DNA from: JBGTKH01 sp041744735
GTDB taxonomy: Bacteria; Planctomycetota; Planctomycetia; Pirellulales; Pirellulaceae
Assembly (NCBI GenBank): GCA_041744735.1
Contig: JBGTKH010000292.1
Coordinates: 1 to 18,306, forward strand
Length of the DNA stretch: 18,306 nt
Direction of reading: 5' to 3'
Shown in pieces: positions 1 to 8,299 of this stretch (positions within the stretch are counted from its first letter, which is position 1; each line of letters starts with the position of its first letter). The translations under genes were made by a program, and so were the position numbers. Under the pieces are notes generated by a model. The model was not told the DNA's origin and did not search any database. It saw nothing but the letters and a program-made list of their open reading frames with translations.

Positions 1-1
1 C

Positions 2-775
2 GTCATCCGAGTTGACTTGATGCATCACGCGCTCTCCAATAAAGGTCCCTCCCGACACGAAAACGGAAAGCACTACCTCTACCAAAGTTCGCGTTGCCGC
101 GCTAGCCTAGATTGCCCAAAGTGCGCGTTGGCCGTGGCGAAGCAGATCCTCGGCTTTGTCCAAGTCGCGCCACGAGGGTTGCCGCTCACCGCCGTCGCAC
201 TGCGCGATCTCATCACGCGGCAGGCGGGCTCGATCGGCGCTGCCGTCGATTGTGTGGTGGACATCGGCAACAGCGGTCAGCAGATGCGTCTGAGCCGTTT
301 CGATGTCAGCAATTCGTTTGGCTCGAACGGCAGCGACCCCATCATCGTCGCTGCGGGCCGCGGTAATGTGCTGCTGCCCAAAGACGGATCATGGAGCATG
401 GTGAAGCATGAGCACGGTACCGGCCAAGTCAGTCCCGTGCCACAGGAGTTGAGCGTACCGCTGATCCGCATTGGCAAGTTGGTCAAGCAGGCGGACAAAC
501 TGGTTTTGGACAAAGACCCAGCGAATGAACTGCTGCGCATCGCCAATCCAACCGAGTTGCTGCGGGCAGCGGTGGCGAACACGCTCAACTATGGTTTCTT
601 GCAAACCACCGACACGCAAAAGGCGCTGTTTCTCACGCCCGCCTTTAAACAAGTCCGGCTTATTAATGTACCCGTAGCCGAAGTCGCCAGACTTTGGAGG
701 ATCGGCCAAACTCTGGCGAGTTCGGCTACGCTGATTGGTACGTCTTTATCCGGGACTTGCCTAAACAAGGCTTGA
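2..775 (+). CDS. 5' fragment of a disrupted large gene of unknown function (partial at window edge)
   Basis: The frame is open from base 2, with a first ATG at 17. The two other forward frames are closed near the left edge, so the true start probably lies outside the window. I do not recognise the family. Coding-like sequence is clear from about base 120 to 652 (LAVAKQILGFVQVAP, then SVPLIRIGKLVKQADKLV, then ELLRAAVANTLNYGFLQ). A CPKC pair lies near residue 35. After the codons for F-K-Q at 644-652 the frame runs into a palindromic insert and ends 123 bases later at TGA 773-775. The last 40 residues are therefore probably encoded by inserted or out-of-frame DNA. Deleting 116 bp between the two TAAACAAG copies (646-653, 762-769) joins this frame directly to the downstream fragment, giving F-K-Q-G-L-N-K-L-L. 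I infer this is the front part of a protein of at least 666 residues, now broken. Confidence 0.7.
   Translation, partial: VIRVDLMHHALSNKGPSRHENGKHYLYQSSRCRASLDCPKCALAVAKQILGFVQVAPRGLPLTAVALRDLITRQAGSIGAAVDCVVDIGNSGQQMRLSRFDVSNSFGSNGSDPIIVAAGRGNVLLPKDGSWSMVKHEHGTGQVSPVPQELSVPLIRIGKLVKQADKLVLDKDPANELLRIANPTELLRAAVANTLNYGFLQTTDTQKALFLTPAFKQVRLINVPVAEVARLWRIGQTLASSATLIGTSLSGTCLNKA
654..761. mobile_element. 108-bp palindromic MITE-like insertion with an 8-bp target-site duplication
   Basis: The segment is flanked by exact copies of TAAACAAG at 646-653 and 762-769. With neighbouring bases the match extends to GCC(TT)TAAACAAG. One repeat copy plus the insert is 116 bp, which is 2 modulo 3, so it shifts the frame, and removing 116 bp restores one continuous reading frame. 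Inside is a strong palindrome (673-697 with 706-730). Weaker outer inverted similarity joins 654-672 to 737-755, with 12 of 19 positions pairing. Six bases (756-761) lie between that outer arm and the right-hand duplication, so the ends are not perfectly symmetric. No transposase is encoded; it would have to be moved in trans. The mobile interpretation is inference from the duplication and the frame restoration. Confidence 0.62.
673..730. repeat. Large palindrome, 25-bp arms, 8-base loop
   Basis: The left arm 673-697 and right arm 706-730 are reverse complements at 23 of 25 positions, with loop AGGATCGG at 698-705. The arms begin CGTAGCCGAA and end GGCTACG. Read in the frame of the upstream fragment the element encodes PVAEVARL...TLASSAT. 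This closely matches the peptide encoded by the related palindrome at 14345-14406 in the giant protein gene. Confidence 0.85.
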
Positions 776-2133
776 ACAAGCTGCTCAGCAAGACGCCGCC
801 GCTGTTTGCCGACGGCTTTCGCATCTGCAGTTCAAAGGCGATCTTCCCCAACGTGGGCGACGCGGCGGCCAACTTCGGCGACGCAATCTCCCTGGTGAAG
901 AACGGCAATGAGTTTGTAAAGAGCGCGCTGACCGACGGCGGTCAGCAAGTGTGGGAAGTGATGCAGATCAACGACACGGTCGGCGCCGCCGTGCAGCAAG
1001 GCTACAAGCTGCTTAAGAAAGTTCCAGAGTTCGAATTGCCCCCTACTCCGATGACGCTCATCGACCTGGGCGGCGCCTTCAAGATTTACCTCGAATACAA
1101 GGCGGACAAGATTCAGAAACCGGCCAGCCAGGGCGGCGGCACCAAGAGCGCGACCGGCGCGCTCGATTTCGACGTGAACTCCTTTGCGAACAACGTCGCC
1201 GACCAATGGAAGAGCCGGATGAGCAACCTGGGTGTCGTGATCGATCTCGGTCCGATCAAACGCCTGATGACCATCAAAGGTAACTGGGACGCCAAAAAAG
1301 GCGCGGCAGCTCAGTACGGGGGCAGCACCATCGATCCGGATTTCCCCGCTCCGCAAATCGAATTCGCTTCCGAGCTGAAACCCGTCATCGAGATCCTGCA
1401 AATCCTGCAGGATCTGCAGGGCGAGAACTATAAGGACGCTTTCCAACGCGGCTTGAAGCTGGCGATGAGCAATAAAGCGGGCAGTTGGGAATACAAGCTG
1501 GAAGCGTCCAAGGAAATCCCCGTCATCCGCTTTCCGATGCCTGCGTTCCTGTATAACGACCCCAACGCGCCGCTGAAACTGGAGGCGGGCTTGCGGCTAG
1601 GCGCGTACTTCAATGCCGCTCTGAAGGTCACCACCGACGAAAATCAGTTGCTGCCGACGGCCGGTGCATTCGTCGGATTCTACGGCCGCATGTCGGTGAT
1701 GTGCGTGTCGCTCTCCGTTGCGACGGTCTATGCCATCGGCCAAGTCAACTTGGACATTGCCGCGGACACGAAGGTTGGTCCCTCGCTGAAGATGAAGTTC
1801 GGCTTCGGCGCGCAGATCGTCGTGGGTCTGCCGGTGGTGGGCAACGTGAGCGTGCTCTACGTAGTCGGCGTGGAGATTTACACGGACTCGGCCACCGTGA
1901 TGGTGTCGGCCTTCCTGTTATTCCAAGGTCATGCCGAATTGCTCGCCGGCTTGGTTGCCGTGACGATCACGATTGAAGCGAAGGGCACAGTCGCCCGGAT
2001 CGAGCCTCCGGCGCCCGCTGAAGGACGCACCGATCTGGCGGCGCAGGTCACCTTCGGATTGGACATCAGCATTTTCCTGATCATCAACATCAGTTTCAGC
2101 ACCTCCTGGCAGGAGCAACGGCAGATCGCGTGA
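694..2133 (+). CDS. 3' fragment of the disrupted large gene; beta-rich unknown protein
   Basis: The ATG at 694 lies inside the inserted palindrome and has no evident ribosome site, so it is unlikely to be a natural start. Authentic sequence probably resumes at codon GGC 769 (GLNKLLSKTPPLFADGFRI). The remaining 454 residues have no motif I can name. The first part (to about base 1600) is mixed helical and polar. From about 1620 to the end it is rich in glycine and in alternating small and hydrophobic residues (MKFGFGAQIVVGLPVVGNVS, FGLDISIFLIINISFS). This suggests long beta strands, as in a beta-solenoid or beta-barrel, and the sequence ends SWQEQRQIA. No signal peptide can be assigned because the N-terminus belongs to the other fragment. 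The stop TGA 2131-2133 is 41 bases before the next large gene, so the two are probably co-transcribed. Confidence 0.7.
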   Translation: MEDRPNSGEFGYADWYVFIRDLPKQGLNKLLSKTPPLFADGFRICSSKAIFPNVGDAAANFGDAISLVKNGNEFVKSALTDGGQQVWEVMQINDTVGAAVQQGYKLLKKVPEFELPPTPMTLIDLGGAFKIYLEYKADKIQKPASQGGGTKSATGALDFDVNSFANNVADQWKSRMSNLGVVIDLGPIKRLMTIKGNWDAKKGAAAQYGGSTIDPDFPAPQIEFASELKPVIEILQILQDLQGENYKDAFQRGLKLAMSNKAGSWEYKLEASKEIPVIRFPMPAFLYNDPNAPLKLEAGLRLGAYFNAALKVTTDENQLLPTAGAFVGFYGRMSVMCVSLSVATVYAIGQVNLDIAADTKVGPSLKMKFGFGAQIVVGLPVVGNVSVLYVVGVEIYTDSATVMVSAFLLFQGHAELLAGLVAVTITIEAKGTVARIEPPAPAEGRTDLAAQVTFGLDISIFLIINISFSTSWQEQRQIA

Positions 2134-2174
2134 CAACACTCGCTCAACGAACGGTTGTGGAGAACTTTTAGATC

Positions 2175-5100
2175 ATGAAACCCAACAGACGATTCTCACT
2201 ACTCGCTTTTCCTCAGTTCTTCGACGGCAACACGTTGACACTGAACATCGTGATGCTGCCGCGCAACCAGAACCCGCTCCAAGCTGCTATCGAGCAGCAT
2301 CCGACGATACCCGATGCAGTCGCCTTCGCCGACGCGCAGCTTGCCTTCGAAGCGCATATTGTCAGCAGTCTTGCCGGGTTTCCCAACAACCATTCGGCGA
2401 GCGCCGTGGTGGGACTGCCGGTTGCGCAACCGAACAATGCCCGTTCCCTTTTCGAGGCGCTGGCGAACCAGTTCCAGATCACCAATCCCGATGCGGAAAA
2501 CACCAATGCGAACGTCAACCACCCGCTGAACGACCAGCCGCCAAAAGCGAAGGCCGGTTTTCCCGTGCGCAAATACTTGCCCTTCAGCTACCGCCATGCG
2601 TTCAACTTCACGGTGCCCCGAACGAAGGCTGCGGTTACCAACGACAGTTACCTCTGTGCGATTCGTGACGCGAAGAAAGTCCCCGGCTTCCAGCGCAGTC
2701 CCGATGACATCAGTTGGGGAAGGGTGTTTGCCTTCGCCCTTCGGCAACCCTTGTTGGCGAGAGAGTTGGGAATGATCTACTCCTCATCATTCCAAGTGGA
2801 TGCTGCTCATTTTCCGCAGGGCGGCTGGCTGTTTGTGGATTTGGCGAACGCCAGCCACTTCGTGGCTCAACAGCAGATGGACGATACATTCATCTGGAAA
2901 TACGCCGCCCGCATCCCTGCTCTTACGCCGGGAACGCCCCGTCCGCTATTCGCGCCGCTGCTGTTTCCGGTGCGTTTCAAAGCCAACCCCGGCGACCCCG
3001 ATCCGTTGCCCGATGGCAATTTTGACCAGTTGCAAATCGAGGCGGCTCAGTACGACGATGGCTTTGCCAAGATCGTCCATGCCACACAACCTCGCAGCCG
3101 ACATCTGCTCGTAGAGGAGAATGACGGCGCGCATCCCGTCAAAGATGTCGGCATCCGTCTGGGCTGGGATGACGAACAGATTCTAATCTGGTACCTGCGG
3201 CAGTTGACAGTGGACGCCTCGGTTTCCGCATCGGACAAGCGATTGGATGCGCCGCTGGGCGTGTTCGGTTACGCCATCGACGTCCGCGAAACCGCCGCGC
3301 CGGAAAACGCCTGGGAAACTTTGAACGAGGTCAGCAGCCGGGCACCGCTGTCCGTGCCGAACCCGCCCGGCGACGCGCTGGTGGTAGGTGAGTTTGCGGG
3401 AGAATTGCCCTTCCAGGTTTATCCCGTGCAGTTGGACGGCAACCAAGCTGGTGATTATTGGCTGCCCATGTACTTCGCCAACTGGACCGGCCACAGCATG
3501 ATACTTCCCGACGCGGATGCAGCGAGCGTGTACCAGACGACAGCCAATGACGTCGAGCCTGACCCGGAAGATGCCGTCAACAAGACCGGCACGGGTGTGA
3601 GCGGGCCGGCGCAAAACAAGTTGAACCAAGTCTATGCGGCGCGGCCGGTCAACACGAACCTCCGTTACGGCGGTCAATATGATTTTCGCGTGCGCTTGCG
3701 CGACATGAGCGGCGGGGGCGCTGCGCCTGACGCGACACCCGTATTGGAAAGCCCCGCCTCGACTGCCAGGACGCGTTTCAAACGATATGTCGCGCCCCAG
3801 CAACCCCGCCTCGAGGACCTGCCCGTAAACTCCGATGCGCCGGGCGACCCGGACAGCCTTTCCATCAACCGCCCGCTGTTAGGCTACCCGGCAGCCGTCT
3901 ACACGCGCAAGTACGCCGACCCCGTTGCACGCTTAACGGTTGCTTCGCAGAACATGGCAGGGGTGGAGGCCTTCGGCATTCCCGACCCGGACGTGAACCG
4001 GATCGAGGTCACGGTCGAAGTGGAAACCTTGAAGTTAGACAACCTGTCGAGCGTTTCGGGGAAGGACAACTACGTGCATCTGTATACGACCGAGCGATTT
4101 TTTCCGCCGGTCAACGATGAGAATGATTACGCCGCGGCGCTACAGATTCCCCTCAATTACCGAGATGTGAAGGTCTTGCACACGGGAGACGAACTGAACC
4201 TGCAAGCCGACTTCGGTCTGAATGACGACATCGATAACCTCGCCGAAATCGTCTTGCCCACCGCCCGCACCGTGCGACTCACGCTGCGGGCAGTCTGCGA
4301 GGACAAGGACAACAACGAGAACTACTACGGCAACCTGGACGATGCCAACCACGACCGAGACACCCGTTTCGGCCACATGGTGCATGTAATGCTGTATCGA
4401 GCGTCCAGCAACGAGACTGATCTGTTCGTGGACACGGGGCCGGCGCAGCGCCTACAGGGGATCTTTTTGCAGCCCGACGAGCCTGCGGTTATCGACGGCA
4501 AATTCACGACGTTTCTGTTCGGCAAGGAGGTACAGAGACCGCCCGACATGGTCCAGCGCCTGGCCAAACAGCTTGACTTGGAAAACATCGGACTGACGCT
4601 CGTTGCACCCAAAGGCGAGCGGGTGCAATTCGGCTGTTCCAGCCGCATCCGGCATACGTTGTCGCCGGACAACTCTTCATTGACGTTTTCATCAAAAGCC
4701 GACCTGGCGAACCACTGGCTGTGCTGCATCCAGCTCACCGTTGACCGGGACTGGATGTGGAATGCCGTGGAAGACCGCGCCTTTGTCATCCAGCGGACCG
4801 TGCGATTCACCAATGATAATCCGGCCACGGAGACCGAAGTAAAAACGGTCGGCGACATCGAGGTCCGGCGTTCGGCGTCGTTCGAGTCCCTGCACGATCC
4901 GCGGCGCAACTACACGCGGCTGGTGTTCATCGACGCCGTCGAGCCGAAAAACGAACGGATGCAGCCGCCTCCCCACCAGCAACAGCCGCGTTTCCCCGAC
5001 ACCATCGAAGTTGGCTACACGATCACGACCCAGTTCCAACCAGATCACGCCGCCCAGCGGGACGATCCGGAACAAACTGCGATTCGCCTGCCCATCACTA

Positions 5101-6350
5101 CGCCGCCGGCGCAGGTTCCGAAAATCGCCTCGGCGGGTATCGCTCTCTCGCCCTACCGGCGCAACGAAAGATATTCGGCCACCGAGCCTCGCCAACGCTA
5201 TCTGTGGGTGGAGTTTGAAGAGCCGGTGCGCGACCCCAACGACGCGTACTTCGCCCGCCTGTTGGCGTATGCTCCCGACCAACTCATCAGCAATAACAAC
5301 CCCGAATTGTTGGCGGCGCCGCGGGAGCCTTCGCTGCCCATCGACACCGAGCAACTCAGGATCGTCATCCCCGGCGCAACGAACGACTTGGCGGGCCTGA
5401 ACGCGATGCAAACGATGACTAAAGCGAATGACAGCGACCGCCACTACCTGCTACCCTTGCCGCCCGGCTTGCACGCCGACGCCGACGAGCTGTTCGGCTT
5501 TTTCACTTATGAATTCCGCGTCGGCCACTTCCGCAATCGAGACACGCAGGAGATGGTCTGGTGTACGGCCCAGGGCAGGTTCGGGCGTCGTCTGCGAGCC
5601 ACGGGAATCCAACATCCGGCGCCCACGCTTACCTGCGCCGTCAATCGAGACGAAAAGAAGTTGTGGGTCGCCGCCCCGTACGCCGTCGCCGTTTTCGACG
5701 GTAAGAACGTGACCGCCGATCCGCCGCGCACGCAGCTTTGGTGCCTGTTGTACGCGCAGGTGCGGCAGGCGGATAACCTCGATTTCCGCAACATCCTGCT
5801 CGACGACAAACAGCTCGACTGGCGCGTCCAAATCGAAGACGATCCGCAGGTGAACCCGCTCTTGAAATACACGGACGCGCAGTTGAAGACATTGAAATAT
5901 ATCACGATCAAGAACTTCAAGGACGAAGTGAGTTACGCCAACCTCAGCAAGGTCTACAAGCTGGCGGAGACCGATAAGACAAGCAAAGACGCCACCAAGT
6001 ACGGCACGGTGGTCTGGAGCAACTCCGAAGTCAGCCAATGGTTGTCGCTGCAAGGTCTGCCCGAAGATGCGCCGCTGAGCGTGCTGGTCGTGGAGATCCT
6101 GCCCACGATCACCAACATTTTCGAGCACGTAAGTGGACTCCACAAACCGCAGGTCAACCAGAGTCTCGCAGCGGTCATGGTGCAACCGGACGCGCCGTCA
6201 GCGGGCATGGCCTCAGAGCGAATGCAACAACTGCAGCAGCAAAGGGATGTACACACACCCAGCCCGCTAAGTGACGAATTGGGGCATCACCGCATCATGC
6301 GCACATCGCCTCTGACGGAGGTCCCATTTGTGTGTTGCCCGACGTGTTAA
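2175..6350 (+). CDS. Large (1391-residue) protein of unknown function
   Basis: The start ATG 2175 is preceded by GTGGAGA (2157-2163), an acceptable ribosome site. I do not recognise the family. The N-terminus (MKPNRRFSLLAFPQFFDG) is too short in its hydrophobic stretch for a normal signal peptide, and no membrane helix is apparent. The sequence is dense in Asp, Asn and Pro and looks like a chain of beta-rich modules. One segment near residues 497-512 (YGGQYDFRVRLRDMSG) resembles a strand pair of a fibronectin-like fold. A Gln-rich stretch near the end (MQQLQQQRD) precedes a tail finishing in CCPTC. It follows the disrupted gene by 41 bases, and both have the look of large structural proteins, so a shared role is plausible but unproven. 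The frame shows no internal break. Confidence 0.85.
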   Translation: MKPNRRFSLLAFPQFFDGNTLTLNIVMLPRNQNPLQAAIEQHPTIPDAVAFADAQLAFEAHIVSSLAGFPNNHSASAVVGLPVAQPNNARSLFEALANQFQITNPDAENTNANVNHPLNDQPPKAKAGFPVRKYLPFSYRHAFNFTVPRTKAAVTNDSYLCAIRDAKKVPGFQRSPDDISWGRVFAFALRQPLLARELGMIYSSSFQVDAAHFPQGGWLFVDLANASHFVAQQQMDDTFIWKYAARIPALTPGTPRPLFAPLLFPVRFKANPGDPDPLPDGNFDQLQIEAAQYDDGFAKIVHATQPRSRHLLVEENDGAHPVKDVGIRLGWDDEQILIWYLRQLTVDASVSASDKRLDAPLGVFGYAIDVRETAAPENAWETLNEVSSRAPLSVPNPPGDALVVGEFAGELPFQVYPVQLDGNQAGDYWLPMYFANWTGHSMILPDADAASVYQTTANDVEPDPEDAVNKTGTGVSGPAQNKLNQVYAARPVNTNLRYGGQYDFRVRLRDMSGGGAAPDATPVLESPASTARTRFKRYVAPQQPRLEDLPVNSDAPGDPDSLSINRPLLGYPAAVYTRKYADPVARLTVASQNMAGVEAFGIPDPDVNRIEVTVEVETLKLDNLSSVSGKDNYVHLYTTERFFPPVNDENDYAAALQIPLNYRDVKVLHTGDELNLQADFGLNDDIDNLAEIVLPTARTVRLTLRAVCEDKDNNENYYGNLDDANHDRDTRFGHMVHVMLYRASSNETDLFVDTGPAQRLQGIFLQPDEPAVIDGKFTTFLFGKEVQRPPDMVQRLAKQLDLENIGLTLVAPKGERVQFGCSSRIRHTLSPDNSSLTFSSKADLANHWLCCIQLTVDRDWMWNAVEDRAFVIQRTVRFTNDNPATETEVKTVGDIEVRRSASFESLHDPRRNYTRLVFIDAVEPKNERMQPPPHQQQPRFPDTIEVGYTITTQFQPDHAAQRDDPEQTAIRLPITTPPAQVPKIASAGIALSPYRRNERYSATEPRQRYLWVEFEEPVRDPNDAYFARLLAYAPDQLISNNNPELLAAPREPSLPIDTEQLRIVIPGATNDLAGLNAMQTMTKANDSDRHYLLPLPPGLHADADELFGFFTYEFRVGHFRNRDTQEMVWCTAQGRFGRRLRATGIQHPAPTLTCAVNRDEKKLWVAAPYAVAVFDGKNVTADPPRTQLWCLLYAQVRQADNLDFRNILLDDKQLDWRVQIEDDPQVNPLLKYTDAQLKTLKYITIKNFKDEVSYANLSKVYKLAETDKTSKDATKYGTVVWSNSEVSQWLSLQGLPEDAPLSVLVVEILPTITNIFEHVSGLHKPQVNQSLAAVMVQPDAPSAGMASERMQQLQQQRDVHTPSPLSDELGHHRIMRTSPLTEVPFVCCPTC

Positions 6351-6358
6351 GCGGCGCC

Positions 6359-6399
6359 GTGCAAGCGGTGGACCGCGCGAAACTCCGCAAGCGGTTAAT
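6359..6399. repeat. 41-bp dispersed repeat, copy 1
   Basis: This matches 8536-8576 at 38 of 41 positions in the same orientation. It begins GTGCAAGCGGTGGACCGCG, contains the small inverted repeat GCGGT-GG-ACCGC and the direct repeat GCAAGCGG. It lies 8 bases after the stop of the 1391-residue gene. Together the two copies bracket the small gene and the Fic gene. The remaining sequence to 6554 shows no convincing gene. Confidence 0.8.
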
Positions 6400-6554
6400 T
6401 GCGGACAATCAAGTGCTCGGGCTGACGCCCACAAGCAGATGAATACCGAACCGCCTTGCGACGCGCAGCGAACGATTGGCGCGTTGCATTACGGCTGCGG
6501 CGGGGCTAGAATTCCGAGCAGTTGATTAAATCTGCTGCGAGCGCGAGGCATGTC

Positions 6555-6986
6555 ATGTTGGACGAAGAATTGAATGTGCCGCCAACGATTTACAACGACG
6601 ACACGCTTCTCGCCCGACTGCGTACGATTCACTTAACCGAACGCGCGGAATCGGTACGAGCGAAGCTGGAAGAGATTGACGATGTCGGCGAACGATTGCA
6701 CCGCTGGGCCGAAATGTTGCAGATTGACTTTCGTGCGATACTCAAGCTACTTCGATCGGCCATTAGAGAAATGGAGCTGCTCCATGCCGCGAATTGGGTC
6801 GAAACGTCAGTCGCCCATCTTGCCCACCAATACGCGTATGACTTTGACGAGTTGCGCAGTGCTTTGCAGCGTGCCGCAAGCGTCGACGGCGCAGCGCCGG
6901 AATTGCTATTCGACCGCATTGTCCACGACGCGCGCGATGCGGATGCGTCGCTTTTGAATTTCCTCGCGCGCCGCTTGGCCGCGTAA
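6555..6986 (+). CDS. Small helical protein of unknown function upstream of Fic
   Basis: ATG 6555 is preferred because GCGAGG lies 7-12 bases upstream. The frame could also begin at TTG 6522, adding 11 unconvincing residues. The 143-residue product is soluble and rich in Leu, Ala, Glu and Arg. It is probably all helical (SVRAKLEEIDDVGERLHRWA, RAILKLLRSAIREMELLHAA), with no membrane segment or signal peptide. I do not recognise a family. It ends 49 bases before the Fic start on the same strand, so co-transcription is likely. It could be a Fic partner or target, but class II Fic proteins carry their own inhibitory helix, so a separate antitoxin is not required. Confidence 0.7.
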   Translation: MLDEELNVPPTIYNDDTLLARLRTIHLTERAESVRAKLEEIDDVGERLHRWAEMLQIDFRAILKLLRSAIREMELLHAANWVETSVAHLAHQYAYDFDELRSALQRAASVDGAAPELLFDRIVHDARDADASLLNFLARRLAA

Positions 6987-7035
6987 GTTTTGTCGACCGA
7001 CTAGTCACTTTCGTTCCGGCGCGGCGCAGAAACTC

Positions 7036-8211
7036 ATGGCAATCACGCCACCTCGACCAACATCGATCGCGTCGATTGGAGCGCTGCCAATCAATTACAT
7101 TACCGCAATGAATCCATTTGTTCCCAATAAGCTGCCGCTCGACTGCCTCGACTGGACGAAGTTCATTCGTTTGATCGGTCAGGCGAATGCCGAGCTTGCG
7201 CGGTATGACGGGATTCTGCAGGGGATCGTGAATCCGCAAGTGTTGCTGTCTCCGCTCACGACGCAGGAAGCCGTCCTGTCGTCGAAGATCGAAGGTACGC
7301 AGACGTCGTTGGAAGAGGTCCTCGAATACGAAGCCGCGCAGGAAGCGGCGCCGGACCGCACGGAAGACATTCATGAAGTGCTTAACTATCGCCGAGCGAT
7401 GCGCGATGCGGTCAAGTATCTGGAGCGACGTCCGGTCTGTTTGGACCTTTTGAAAGGTATCCATCGCACGCTGATGGAAGGTGTGCGCGGACAGGAGAAA
7501 GGCCGCGGGCAGTTTCGCAAAATTCAGAATTGGATCGGCCGGCCGGACAGCACGCTGGACACCGCCAAATTCGTCCCACCCGATCCGGTGACGATGATGG
7601 AGTCGCTTTCCGATTGGGAAAAGTACCTTCACCACGACGAGCAGGACCGGCTGGTGCAATTGGCCGTGATTCACGGCCAATTCGAGATCATCCATCCCTT
7701 CGGCGACGGCAACGGCCGCGTGGGGCGAATGATCATTCCGCTGGTGCTGTTCGGTTACGACATGCTCAGCAGCCCGATGTTTTACCTGAGTGCGTACTTG
7801 GAGCGGCATCGCGAAACGTACTACGACCGCTTGTTCGGGATCACCGCTGCTGGTCGATGGGACCAGTGGGTACTGTTTTTCCTCACCGCTATTTGCGAGC
7901 AGGCTCGCGAGAACGGTGCGAAGGCGAAAGCAATCCTGGATTTATACAACCGGATGAAAACCGAGTTGCCCCACCTTGTGGCAACGCAGTTTTCAGTGCA
8001 AACGCTCGACGCCTTGTTTGATCGGCCGATATTTCGGCCTGCCGACTTCGTCGAACGATCCGGGATTTCCAAGCGCACTTCGATGCGAATCCTGAGTGCG
8101 TTGGAGCAGAGTGGAGTTCTGTCCACCGTACATGAACAACGCGGTCGAAAGCCGGCGGTGCTGGCGTTTGGGGAATTGATTGCGATTGCGGAGGGAAGAA
8201 ACGTTGTGTGA
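7036..8211 (+). CDS. Fic family protein, class II (Fic/DOC AMP-transferase) with C-terminal winged helix
   Basis: The canonical Fic motif HPFGDGNGRVGR is at residues 220-231. The His is the catalytic base, and the acidic residue plus the GNGR loop position Mg2+ and the ATP phosphates in known Fic enzymes. The class II inhibitory motif [S/T]xxxE[G/N] is visible N-terminally as SSKIEG (82-87), where Glu86 is expected to block ATP until relieved. The last 65 residues (326-390) look like a winged helix: FRPADFVERSGISKRTSMRILSALEQSG, then a basic wing (QRGRKP). This architecture usually adenylylates protein hydroxyl groups and may bind DNA, possibly its own promoter. ATG 7036 has no clear ribosome site; M25 at 7108 (MNPFVPNKLP) is an equally plausible start. 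All key residues are present, so the enzyme is probably functional. Its target cannot be read from the sequence. Confidence 0.93.
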   Translation: MAITPPRPTSIASIGALPINYITAMNPFVPNKLPLDCLDWTKFIRLIGQANAELARYDGILQGIVNPQVLLSPLTTQEAVLSSKIEGTQTSLEEVLEYEAAQEAAPDRTEDIHEVLNYRRAMRDAVKYLERRPVCLDLLKGIHRTLMEGVRGQEKGRGQFRKIQNWIGRPDSTLDTAKFVPPDPVTMMESLSDWEKYLHHDEQDRLVQLAVIHGQFEIIHPFGDGNGRVGRMIIPLVLFGYDMLSSPMFYLSAYLERHRETYYDRLFGITAAGRWDQWVLFFLTAICEQARENGAKAKAILDLYNRMKTELPHLVATQFSVQTLDALFDRPIFRPADFVERSGISKRTSMRILSALEQSGVLSTVHEQRGRKPAVLAFGELIAIAEGRNVV

Positions 8212-8299
8212 CATCGGTGGCACACAAACCCACGTTGTGTGCCAAAATCATGGTTTCGTGGCACACAAATCCGATTTGCGTGCCATTCGTGGCACACAA
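8204..8299. repeat. Cluster of alternating inverted TGGCACACAA units
   Basis: Units of TGGCACACAA occur at 8218-8227, 8259-8268 and 8290-8299. Their reverse complements occur at 8204-8213 (degenerate), 8235-8244 and 8276-8285 (one mismatch). They pair into a perfect 10-bp stem with a 7-base loop (8218-8244) and a 12-bp stem with one mismatch and a 3-base loop (8259-8285). The cluster overlaps the Fic stop codon. It could end transcription, although no T-run follows, or it could bind a regulator. Confidence 0.7.

Noticed and set aside
673..775. Programmed ribosomal frameshift joining the two halves of the first gene
   Set aside because: There is a strong hairpin but no slippery heptamer at the switch. 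The direct-repeat flanks with exact frame repair explain the break better as an insertion.
4692..5444. 250-codon minus-strand frame within the 1391-residue gene
   Set aside because: It is a shadow of the plus-strand gene, with skewed Arg/Val composition and no ribosome site or domain.
6763..7809. 348-codon minus-strand frame overlapping the Fic gene
   Set aside because: It is Arg/His-rich and covers the intact Fic catalytic region on the opposite strand.
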